This document shows positions 1-7,954 of a DNA stretch of 12,617 nucleotides, piece by piece. Every line of letters begins with the position of its first letter. The stretch's first letter is position 1. Source of the DNA: Thalassiosira profunda. Lineage: Eukaryota > Bacillariophyta > Thalassiosirophyceae > Thalassiosirales > Thalassiosiraceae. The stretch covers positions 1 to 12,617 of the forward strand of contig JALLAP010002841.1 in assembly GCA_036939355.1 (NCBI GenBank). The letters run 5' to 3'. The position numbers were made by a program, and so were the translations under genes. The notes below the pieces were generated by a model. The model searched no databases. It worked only from the letters and a program-made list of their open reading frames with translations, and was not told the origin of the DNA.

Positions 1-3000
1 TGGATCATGGTCGCCGGCATCTTGTTCCACGTCGACTTGGTGAGAAACTGCGACGCCTTGACCAATGTCTCTTGTTGCTCGCGGGAGCCCCACGCCGCGT
101 CGTGCTTGGTCTGCCACTGCTTGGCGCGTTGCTCGTGCTGTTCTAATGTCAGTATCGTCCGTTTGCTGTTCTTCAGGTTCTTCTGCTGCTGGGCGGCGGT
201 GTGCGCCATCTTCTTCTTGGCATGCTCCTCGTCGAGCACCCGCATGCCCCTGCGGTTCGTGGCTTTGACGCCATGCTCCTTCTGGCAATCCTGCGGAATC
301 CGAGCGTCGATCTCGGGCTCGGTGTACCGCTGGCGCCGATGAAACGATTGAACGCCGGCCATCACGCAGGTGAGCTTCATGTCGGCGTGCTTGACCGATG
401 CCTTCCGCTCCTTCTTCTCGCCCTCCTCATCTTTGCCTCTCAACTCGCAGACGGTCTTCCGCCGGGCCTTCCTGTCCGAGTAGGAGTGGTCCATCATGTA
501 GCGGAGCTGGCCGTTGTTGCGGAGAATTGAGCGCTGCGGACACCAGGATTCGCGCTGGAATCCGTGCGCGCCTTCGACGCACCGCGTGGACGCCAGCGTG
601 AGGGCGAACTGGCACCACAGGAGATCAAAGGTCTGTGGGTGCTCTTTGGCGAAGTCGAGCAAGCGGGTCGACGACGCGGCGTCCCGGGCCACCCCTCTCT
701 GCAACACAATCATCTTGAGCTCGTCGCGGCACTTGCACTGGGCGAAGCCGAACTGCCGGTAGTAGTGGAAGAGGAGCTCGCCCTTGCCCTCGAGGTTCTT
801 GTAGAGGCACTTCTCCATCGCGGATCTTCCCTCGGGCGCCACGAAGGACCACTGCAAATTCGCGTCGATGAGGTGGGCGTTGTCCTTGTCGTGCTCGAAG
901 ACCTCGTCAATGTCGAATCCCTCGCTGCGGCACGTGTCCAAGATGGCTCGCAGCGCCCCCGCGCCGTGCACAGGATGGGTGATGAGAAGGAAGATGAGCG
1001 GAGGTGAGAACATGTCCTTCTGCATCTTTGCCATCTCGTCGTAACCCGCATCGATTCCTGCGCTCAGTTGCTCCTTCTTCATCTCTACGATGTCCAGCAG
1101 GCGTTTGCTTTCCGCTTCATCGCCGTCCGCTGCTGCCGCCGCCGCCCGCTCCTCCAGCTTGTCCATCAACTCGTGGGACATCGGGAACTTGGACCTTGGA
1201 TCGTCCTTTGCCCCCTGCCACCACGGAAACGCGTGGTCGAGCAACTCGAAGGCGAGCTCCATCGTCTTGAAGCCCGGCCGATCGGTGAGCTCGCCCGGCG
1301 TGGCGTGCCAGAAGTGGTGGGCCTGGAAGAACACGCCCGCCTCGTACTCGAACGCGCAGTTGATGTGGACCTCCTCCATCAACGACATGTTGACGAGGGA
1401 GGTGTGNGCCCGCCTCGTACTCGAACGCGCAGTTGATGTGGACCTCCTCCATCAACGACATGTTGACGAGGTGTGCCGGTCGACCTTCCAGTCGTTGTAA
1501 TACTGCTCCATCTCCTTGAAGAAGAGCGTCCAGAAGTTGACGCCGTCCTCGTTGACGATCATGAATCCCTCGAGGAAGTTCTGGCAGGACTTGGCGTTGG
1601 CGCCCCAGCGCGTGTTGATCTCCCTCCGCGGCTTGGGCATCCACTCCTTTGCATACGGTCCGAGAATCTTGACGGCCGTCTTCATGTAGAGAGACGGATT
1701 GCGGATGTACATGTCCCAGTTGGCCTGGATCATCTGCGCATTCAACAATCAACCGGAGGGAGAGCGGACGGCGGCAACAGTGAGTGCATGCGTTGCAATT
1801 CGTGTATGCATTTGCTTCGACACTTACCTGACGGTGATGAATCTGATCGTGATTCCCCTTCTCCGTCTTGCCGCAGACCGCGTTCTGGAAGTGCGTGCCC
1901 GCCAACGCCATGCGATGGAAGGAATCACCCATTGCAACGCCCTTGATGTCCACGCCATTGGCCCTCGTCTTGTCGGCGTGGCCGCGTTCGGCGGCCCTCT
2001 CCTGGGCGCCTTCCAAAGTGAGCCGAGTATCCTTCTTCGCCGTGTTTCAGTTGTCGGAGTTGAAGTTGGCGAAGGAGGCCATGCTCTCGTCGGAAACGAG
2101 ACCGTCCAGCGAATCCAGGTAGTGCTTGGAGTTGGACTTGCTGTCTCCCCCCACCGTTTTGCCAGCGGTCGACACGACAATGGATGGGTCGATCTTGTAT
2201 CGATTGGTGGGATCCGGGAAGCCGTTGTTGAGGGCAATGATGCACACCTCCCTCTTGTCCGCCTTGCAGTGGCACGTGCCGTCGCCGCCGCCGCCAAAGT
2301 ACTTTCGATTGCCCATCGGCGACGCCTCCTCCGTCCAGCGCTTGATGAGCTGTTCTCGGTCGTACTGATCAAACGCATCGAGCCGGGCGAGATGGGTTCG
2401 GACGGTCGCGATGCTTGGGAACTCTTCCTCTCGCAGCACCCGACCGAGCAGGAGCACGGCGAACTGGTTATAGAGCGCCATGAACGAGTTCCAGCCGAGC
2501 TTGGGGTTGGAGTAGAGGATGTCCCGGATGATGGCCGCGCCCTGGGAGGTGAGTTCACCGTCCCTCATTGCCTCGAATTGCACGTTGCATCCGTTCGTCT
2601 CAAACTGCGCCGCACTCTTGCACCATGCCAGCAGCAGCGTGGCCGCAGAAATGCGGTACTGCGTGTACCACTCGGGCAACTGCTCGTTCATCCACTCCTT
2701 GAGAAGGTCGAAGTTGTCCTCCTTCTTCTTGCAGAGGTCGAACGCTGGGATCGAGAAAATGGCATCGAAAGGGCAGCCCGCCGAGGCAGCGGATCTCGAG
2801 GTTGGCGGTGTGACGGAACCGCGTGACGATCGTATCCGCGGAGGCAGCATCCTTGGAGGGGGCGGCGGCGCGCTCCTTCGCGGCCTCTCTGGCGGCCTTG
2901 AATACGATCTCCCGCCGCCCAACTTCCTTTTGGCCAGCAGGACCGCTCACCCAGAGCTGCTTCAGCGCGCCGAGCTGGAAGAGTTTCGCGATGACGTCGG

Positions 3001-3265
3001 ACTGGAATTCGGCGCCGAGTGGCAGGCCGGGCTCGTTGACGGACTCATCGTCGCTCTCATCATCCTCGTCCTCGTCCACGTCTTCGACGAGGGGGGATCG
3101 AGTTCTTGCTCGCTTATTGGACGCGGCCGCAGCGTCGGTGTCGCCGTCGTCACTCTCTCCTTCCGACACCGCCGAGAGATTCCGTCGGCTCCGTCTCTCG
3201 GCGACGTTGTCGAGCGCGGATTGGGGCAGGAGGAACATGCCCACCATCATCTGGATGATCTCCAT
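1..3265 (-). CDS. Large uncharacterised protein, probably transposon-associated (partial, interrupted)
   Basis: I do not recognise this family with certainty. Exon 1 runs 3265-1828, an intron occupies 1827-1734, and exon 2 runs from 1733 past position 1 with no stop, so the C-terminus is outside the window. About 1,030 residues are visible. Residues 1-80 are low complexity with a basic patch NKRARTRS (about 50-57) and an acidic run VEDVDEDEDDES, suggesting a nuclear protein. Later come a Trp- and Phe-rich region, a TRWG motif (about residue 520) that weakly recalls the TRWnS motif of hAT-type RNase H-like transposases, EGAHGF (about 840), and a Lys/Glu/Gln-rich coiled C-terminal part. The ATG at 3265 is chosen because an in-frame TAA lies 36 nt upstream; an upstream exon is possible. 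Reading needs an apparent 1-nt shift near 2785, passage over a TGA at 2047-2049, and removal of a duplicate at 1407-1475. It may be a decaying transposon gene, or a good gene with sequence errors. Confidence 0.6.
1335..1475. repeat. Duplicated contig-end sequence around a single N (assembly artefact)
   Basis: The 72 bp at 1335-1406 and the 68 bp at 1408-1475 are the same sequence, differing only by a 4-bp GGAG present in the first copy. A lone N separates them at 1407. Deleting 1407-1475 (69 nt) joins the flanking coding sequence in frame (RHTSLVNMSLMEEV), whereas keeping only the second copy breaks the frame. This is what an unmerged overlap of two contigs looks like, not a biological tandem repeat. 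Confidence 0.9.
1734..1827 (-). other. Spliceosomal intron of the minus-strand gene (94 bp)
   Basis: On the minus strand the donor reads CAG|GTAAGTG and the acceptor GAATGCGCAG|ATG. The intron is phase 0: it joins ...HHRQ to MIQANW... and moves the reading frame correctly between the two exons. No stop-free reading spans it, which supports removal. Confidence 0.85.
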
Positions 3266-3300
3266 CCGACAGTGGTCGAGCACGGACACGGGAACGTCCG

Positions 3301-3360
3301 ATTACATCTAATATTGTACTCATTTGTACCCTGTCCCCGAATGTTGTACCCCGTTCATTT
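3301..3360 (+). repeat. GTACCCC-type repeat, copy A (possible transposon end)
   Basis: The block reads TTACATCTAATATTGT, then two GTACCC(C)-type motifs separated by TGTCCCCGAATGT (core 3316-3352), then CCGTTC and a T-rich run. Copy B at 6599 shares this order, and copy C at 7904-7954 shares it in inverse orientation. A differs from B at several positions in the core. Its TTACAT edge faces left, about 36 bp from the start codon of the minus-strand gene. It is read as the left end of the MULE-bearing element; no target duplication was identified. Confidence 0.6.
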
Positions 3361-3811
3361 CTATTCTTTTGTGTTCCAGAACAGAAAATTCGTCTGATGT
3401 GACATGAGAAATGTCGATCTACAGATCTGAAGGTTTTTATGATCGCAGATTTCCCAAATGTTGTGCCAGACCGTGTCCTAACTCTAATTTGTACTATTCC
3501 GCCGTTGTCCTCGTAGCTTTTTGCAAAAACGATCTCCCCTTGAAGTCCTCATCGCACAACCCTGCACCCAAAATCCGGCCGATCCGGCCCAAATTCTGGG
3601 GGGATTTGCTCTAGTTTAGTCATTGATTGCAAATAATTTATTGTCCCCCGGTTATCCCCACTAACAATTCAATTTGAATTCAACCGACAAAAAATACTCC
3701 GGGTAGGAGGCAGTTCTGAAATCCGGAAACATTCTCAAAAAAATGGAGACCCCGGCTCATTTTTCGAGCCCCACCGCCATTGGCAGGTGAGTGCTACCCG
3801 CGGCGGTGGCG
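3361..3811. other. AT-rich leader between divergent genes, no gene seen
   Basis: This stretch has clearly lower GC than its surroundings and no convincing reading frame on either strand. It contains a short palindrome (AATTCAA-T-TTGAATT, 3666-3680) and, near 3750, the string GCTCATTTTTC just before the change to GC-rich sequence. The same string marks the same kind of transition at about 6860, after repeat B. The segment probably holds the promoter and 5' leader of the MULE gene and perhaps the upstream region of the minus-strand gene. Confidence 0.5.
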
Positions 3812-4083
3812 CGGGCACGGCGGGGGAGGCGGGAGGTTGTTGGCGGCCGCGGCGGGGGGGGGCGGGGGGCGGTTTGGGGAGCAGCGGCCGCGGCGGGGGG
3901 ACGGGAGACGGCGGGGGCATCCCCGCCATCACATCGCGCGAGCTTGATGGATCCGCCGTCCCCCGCGGAGCACCAGCGGCCCGTCGCGGCGGCCGGGCAC
4001 GGCGACGCGGGCGGGAGGTTGTTGGCGGCCGCGGCGGGGTGGGAGGCGGGGGGCGGTTTGGGGAGCAGCGGCCGCGGCGGGGG
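3812..4083. repeat. GC-rich duplication (two copies about 182 bp apart)
   Basis: Positions 3812-3900 and 3994-4083 share CGGGCACGGCG, then GGGAGGTTGTTGGCGGCCGC, then GGCGGTTTGGGGAGCAGCGG, with small indels. The intervening sequence is also GC-rich. Long frames on both strands here are compositional (Pro/Ala/Gly/Arg). A similar but diverged motif (GGGTTGCTGGCGGCGG) occurs at about 6955 in the segment after repeat B. It is probably part of the 5' leader of this element family. Confidence 0.75.
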
Positions 4084-4159
4084 CCAATGAGGTGCCACTA
4101 TTTTGCCGCTGCAACGACCTGCTCACATCTTGTGTTCTCTCCAGCGTGCAGGCAATACA

Positions 4160-6697
4160 ATGTTCGAGCAGTCCCCGGCGAAGCCCTTCCCGGGCAACGG
4201 GCCCGGCGGCACGAATCTCACGCCGGCCGAGTGGGCGAGAAAGGAGGAATCGCGCAAGAAGGCCGAGTTCAAGCGGATGTCCCGGAGCTCCTTCGGCAGC
4301 ACCAGCTCCCGGAGCTCCCTCGGCAGCTCCCTCGCCCCTCCTCGAGCGCGGCTCTCCTTCGGCTACGGCGCCGCCGTCGCGTCCAACAAGGCGTTCACTC
4401 CGGCCCCGGCGACCTTCCAGGGCGTCCCGCAGTACGTGTCGGCCCCGGGCGGTCGCTCCCGGTCCGGCGCCGCGGCATCCTCGGGGGCCGAGTCCGCCAC
4501 GGCGTTCTCCCTCGGCGGCGCCCTCGCCGACCGCACCAACATCGACCCCGAGAAGCGCGCCGAGGTCGAGACGCGTGTGGCGGCGGAGCGCGCGGCGGAA
4601 AAGCAACAGGAGGACGAGATCAACCGCGTCGTCGAAAAGGAGCTGGCCGGGATCCCGGCGAGCGAGTGGGCGTCGCCGGGGTACGACGAGGACGTCCCCC
4701 GCGTCCCCCCCGGTTCCTCGTCCTCCCCGCCGAAGAAGAAACCCGCGCTCGGTGGTGAGTGGGGCGTTTTAATCCCTATTTTGCATTGCATGCGTTTGCT
4801 AACCAATCGTTGCAATTGCAAAAATCGATTTCAGGTGGGATTCCGGGGGCAGCGTTCGCGCCGGCGTTCGCGGACCCTTTTGCGGCCGGGCCGCCCCCCT
4901 CGTCCAACCCCTTCGTCTGCGAGCCCGTCGGCTCCGGCACCGCCCCGGCGGCCGTCCCCTCCGGGAACACCGGCGCCGCCCCGGCCGCCGTCCCCTCAGG
5001 GAACGCCGTCGTCGGCGCCACCGCCGCCCCGGCCGCCGACCCCTCCGGGCCTAACGCCGTCGTCGGCTCCGGCACCGCCGATCCCGATCCCGCCGTCCCC
5101 ACCGAGAACCCCAAGCCCATCACTCACGACCAGATGGCATTCACCTTCCACAAGCACACCATCACCCGGGGCACGCGATTCCGCTGCAGCAAGGCGCGCG
5201 GCAAGGGCTGCGACGGTTGCAACGCCGTCCTCTACGTGAAGACGGACGGCAGCGTCAACGCGACGGGTAGCCACGCCGCGGGCTGTTACCGCAAGAACGG
5301 AGTGCGTGTGCCCGGAGCGTTCGAGCAGCCCGAAGAGCTTGCCTCCCAGCCGTGGTTGGGGCCCGACGTAACGGATGAAATGCACCAGTACGTCACCGAC
5401 CGCTGCATGTCCCCCGAGCACTGCTCCGACGTCCCCGGACTGATCTGGAAGGCCTGCATGGCCCACTTCCGCGACAAGTACGGCCCCACCTTCAGCGGGA
5501 TGACGAAGAACCAGGTCGACAAACTCGTCTACAACACCCGGAACGCTGCCAACGGCGGCGACGCCATCGCTGCGATCGAGAACCAGTACTCCGCCTCCAA
5601 GACCACCGCGTTCCTGCGGTACAGCTGCCTCTTCATGGACCCGGTGAAGAACGTTATGCAGCGCATGATGGTGTTCAGCCTCTTCCAGCTCCTCGCCTAC
5701 TTCAATTACGATAACGTGAGTTCCGTCGGAGGTCGTGCCCCGTCCCAAATCCCGCCGTACTCACACTTTGTCCGTCGCTAGCTCCAACTTTACGTTGATG
5801 CCACTTTCAGCATTGTGCCCGCCCCCTTCTACCAGTGCCTCATCATCATGGCGTACGAGCCCACCCTCGGCATTTACATCCCGCTCGTCTGGATGTTGAT
5901 GACGGGCAAGACCACCGAGTGTTACTGGCAGGCGTTCCACTGGCTGACGTCCAACTTCGCGAGTCTGAAGCCTGCCCACATCGGGGTTGACTTCGAGCTC
6001 GCCCTCTTCAAAAGCCTCCTCACATTCTTCGCCGAGTCCGACATCATTGGATGCCTCTTCCACTTCAAGCAGGCCCTCCGGCGGAAGATGGGGAATCTCA
6101 GCATCCCGGAGGACGAGATCCAGTTTGCGATGCGGAAGGGCGTCGTCGATCTCCTCACCGTCATGCCGCCCGAGGAGCTTCCTACGCGCGGAATGTTCTT
6201 CATCAAGACGATGATCGCGGAGTTTGTCGAGGCGAAGAAGGACTTCTCGGCGTCGCAGGTCCAGGCCTCGCTCGAGCGCTGGGACGAGTTCTGGGAATAC
6301 GTCAAGTCGTAAGTGCCCTTGCTTTTTCCGGACGATCTGACTTTGACACTCACCTGCTTTCTTCGTCAGGACCTGGCTTCAGCCGGATCACATCAAGATC
6401 TTCAACGTCGCCCATCTCGACGACGCCGAGATCGAACTCAAGAACCGCACAAACAACGCCCTCGAGCGGTACAACCGCCACTTCAACGACATCGTGCCCC
6501 GTCACCACCCCAACCTCGTCGTCTTCGTCAAAGCCCTCCGCGATGAGGCCGAGGACGTCATTCGCAAGATCGAGGAGGTCCGCAACGGCCACCGGAGGTT
6601 ACATGTATTATTGTCCCCATTTGTACCCCGTGTCCCGAATTGTACCCCGTTCTTTTTTGTTCCTGGGCGTTCTAGGATACCTTTAATTTTCTTGTAA
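4160..6697 (+). CDS. Mutator-like (MULE) transposase with FLYWCH-like zinc finger, 3' end altered
   Basis: Four exons (4160-4754, 4835-5715, 5782-6308, 6370-6697) give 776 codons in one continuous frame. Residues 1-298 are Ser/Pro/Ala-rich and look disordered. A zinc-finger-like segment follows (C316, C324, C327, H345, C349), near the FLYWCH/WRKY-GCM type but ending H-x3-C rather than H-x-H. The MULE RNase H-like core shows D498 in VDATFSIV, D562 in GVDFELA, the C/H signature GCLFHFKQAL (583-591), and a candidate third acid E664 in FWEYVKSTWL. The D-D spacing of 63 and D-E spacing of about 100 fit the family. RTNNALERYNRHFN after residue 680 is the usual MULE post-catalytic motif. Such proteins cut and insert Mutator-type DNA transposons in the nucleus. 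Residues 745-776 are encoded by repeat copy B, so the native C-terminus is lost. ATG 4160 is the first in-frame ATG; the acceptor-like TTGTGTTCTCTCCAG just upstream suggests a leader intron. Confidence 0.88.
4755..4834 (+). other. MULE gene intron 1 (80 bp)
   Basis: Donor GGTG|GTGAGTG and acceptor GATTTCAG|GTGGG. It is phase 1, joining PALG to GGIPGAAF, and reconciles the two long frames on either side. An AT-rich interior stands out against the GC-rich exons. Confidence 0.85.
5716..5781 (+). other. MULE gene intron 2 (66 bp)
   Basis: Donor GATAAC|GTGAGTT and acceptor TCCGTCGCTAG|CTCCAA. It is phase 0 and joins YFNYDN to LQLYVDATF, placing the first catalytic Asp five residues after the junction. 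The intron ends in an in-frame TAG, so splicing is needed for the transposase. Confidence 0.9.
6309..6369 (+). other. MULE gene intron 3 (61 bp)
   Basis: Donor AAGTC|GTAAGTG and acceptor TTTCTTCGTCAG|GACC. It is phase 2, joining EYVKS to TWLQPDHIK, which rebuilds the family's conserved Trp-containing segment after the third acidic residue. Confidence 0.9.
6599..6665 (+). repeat. GTACCCC-type repeat, copy B
   Basis: It starts TTACATGTATTATTGT and contains a 36-bp core at 6613-6648 (GTCCCC ... GAATTGTACCCC) that is identical to the reverse complement of 7904-7939. It then continues CGTTC plus a T-rich run, as copy A does. It lies inside the last exon of the MULE gene and supplies its final 32 codons and stop. 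It is interpreted as the left end of a second, related element that interrupted or replaced the 3' end of the first. Confidence 0.75.
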
Positions 6698-7359
6698 ATT
6701 CAGAAAATGGCACATATTTTGCACAACAAAAAATATGTGCATCCTGTAGAAATCGTAGACACGTATAATTCCGATTTTCTCATCTTCCAAATGACATTTC
6801 GCCAAAATCGTGCAAAACTTCCTTCCGCCAGAATTTGGCCCGCGGGTTGAGCGCTCATTTTTCCTAAATCGACCCCACAACCACGCGAGCTGCGCGGCGG
6901 CACCACCTCCGCCGCCCCTTCCGCCCCAAAACCAAGCCGGATGAGCGGAGGAATGCGGGTTGCTGGCGGCGGTCGCGGCGGGGGAGTGCAGGGAGCGGCC
7001 GCTGGCGCGGCGGCCGCATTTGGCGCCGGATAGCGCGGTGTAGTGGCGCCGCACGATGCGTGCAGGCGCCGACGAGCAGCGCCGGGTCCGGCCGCTGCCG
7101 CAGCTCGATCCACGAGGCGCGGCAGGCCACGGGCACGTCGACGGCGGCGTCGGGCGCTGCGTGGCCGCTCGTGGGCGCAAAAATGCGCTGTGCTACGCGA
7201 CAAACTCGAGGGCGACGCGCCGCGACTGCGTGCCCACATCATGTGTCGGTGGTGGCCGGGGCGCCACCCGGCGACGGAAGGTAGGAGAATCGCGGCAGCA
7301 TGGCGGCGTGGTTCGAGGCGAGGGCGCGCTTGGGATCCTCGTCGGGCCAGCCAGCGGCG
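6698..7359. other. Leader-like segment of a second element, no gene supported
   Basis: Like the region after copy A, this begins AT-rich, passes GCTCATTTTTC at about 6860, and becomes strongly GC-rich with motifs related to 3831-3900. A perfect 11-bp hairpin lies at 6710-6740. Several long frames exist on both strands in the GC-rich part, but they are Arg/Pro/Ala-rich and show no domain; several of them run through the adapter at 7360 and are therefore artefactual. No splice-consistent gene was found. Confidence 0.5.
6710..6740. repeat. Perfect 11-bp inverted repeat with 9-nt loop
   Basis: Arms GCACATATTTT (6710-6720) and AAAATATGTGC (6730-6740) flank the loop GCACAACAA. It sits about 110 bp inside repeat copy B, in the AT-rich subterminal zone where transposase-binding repeats often lie. 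A binding role is only a guess. Confidence 0.7.
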
Positions 7360-7380
7360 AGACGTGTGCTCTTCCGATCT
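7360..7380 (+). other. Illumina TruSeq adapter sequence (contaminant)
   Basis: Positions 7361-7380 read GACGTGTGCTCTTCCGATCT, and with the preceding A this is the standard 3' end of the Illumina read-2 adapter, where the insert begins right after the final T. Frames through it show well-known adapter-derived peptides such as QIGRAHV, RSEEHTS and DRKSTRL. The bases left of 7360 do not continue the adapter. The site is therefore a chimeric join: sequence on the two sides may not be adjacent in the genome. Confidence 0.97.
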
Positions 7381-7415
7381 GCCCGATTCCTGCTTTTGGG
7401 GCGCAGGAATCGGGC
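7381..7415. repeat. 12-bp hairpin directly next to the adapter
   Basis: Arms GCCCGATTCCTG (7381-7392) and CAGGAATCGGGC (7404-7415) surround an 11-nt loop. The left arm starts at the first base after the adapter, that is, at a library fragment end. A fold-back artefact from library preparation is as likely as a genomic hairpin. Confidence 0.75.
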
Positions 7416-7903
7416 CGACCCACCCCGAGACCCGCCGCTGGCGCGGCAAGGCCGCTGCGCGGCCTGGAAATCGGGTACACGACGGCACCGTGCCGACGAA
7501 AACGAGCGTTGCCGCTGGCGCAGAGCGGGGGCAGCGGGGTATCGGGCGGCGGCGGTCCCGGTCCCGGACGTGCCGGCGAAACGTGGATTGCCGCCCGGAC
7601 TCGACGCACGGGGCATTTTATTGATGCTAAAAAAGGTACGTGTGTGTGTTTTTTTCGCTGCTATTCATTTGCACCCCACCATTCCTCGCTCATTTGCATT
7701 CATTTTGCATCGTCCAGTCTCATTTTGGATCTCCGTGCCGACCTTTTGTTGCTTGTTTGCGTCGGCAACAGTTGCAACAATGTGGTTTGCAATCCGTTGG
7801 AGGATCATCGGATGATTTGGGACGGCTCTCGAGACGGCGAGTAGAAATAATCGTTTAAAAGTAAAAGTTTGATATCAAATTTTTAATGCTATGTTTAAAA
7901 TTT
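7416..7903. other. GC-rich then AT-rich segment, no gene supported
   Basis: The first 200 bp are GC-rich without a convincing protein. A possible intron follows, with donor AAAAAAG|GTACGTG at about 7636 and acceptor CATCGTCCAG near 7717, the interior being T-rich. The rest grades into AT-rich sequence with a 12-bp palindrome TTTGATATCAAA (7868-7879), and then repeat copy C. It may be the 3' part of the element that ends at C, but no coding sequence could be assigned. Confidence 0.35.
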
Positions 7904-7954
7904 GGGGTACAATTCGGGACACGGGGTACAAATGGGGACGATTTTAAAATTTAC
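7904..7954 (-). repeat. GTACCCC-type repeat, copy C (inverted)
   Basis: Read on the minus strand, 7939-7904 matches the core of copy B (6613-6648) over all 36 bases. Beyond it towards the right edge lies an AT-rich tip ending near 7954 (minus strand GTAAATTTTAAAAT), loosely like the TTACAT tips of A and B. Orientation and identity fit the right terminal inverted repeat of an element whose left end is B (or A). The adapter between B and C prevents certainty that they belong to one copy. Confidence 0.75.

Noticed and set aside
201..1436. Plus-strand frames 201-530, 564-1007 and 1068-1436
   Set aside because: They are in codon register with the real minus-strand frame and mirror it; their sequences are Leu/Val/Glu-rich shadows without motifs.
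1335..1475. Biological tandem duplication in the minus-strand gene
   Set aside because: The single N, the exact overlap and the frame restoration on removing one copy point to assembly rather than biology.
1699..3397. Plus-strand frames 1699-2826 (375 codons) and 2519-3397
   Set aside because: They are antisense to exon 1 of the minus-strand gene, which has better amino-acid composition and valid splice sites.
3757..4758. Plus- and minus-strand frames in the GC-rich leader and over MULE exon 1
   Set aside because: Low-complexity Pro/Ala/Gly/Arg translations caused by GC-rich duplication; the MULE frame alone splices into a conserved domain.
6700..7616. Minus-strand frames of 125-262 codons over the same area
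   Set aside because: They also cross the adapter and contain adapter-derived peptides such as RSEEHTS or DRKSTRL.
7043..7844. Long plus-strand frames (7043-7624, 7056-7844, 7300-7815) as genes
   Set aside because: They run through the Illumina adapter at 7360-7380 and are compositionally Arg/Ala/Gly-rich; they cannot be real uninterrupted proteins.
6599..7954. Firm call of a complete 1.36-kb non-autonomous element with ends B and C
   Set aside because: The 36-bp inverted identity supports it, but the adapter between the ends breaks continuity and no target duplication was found.
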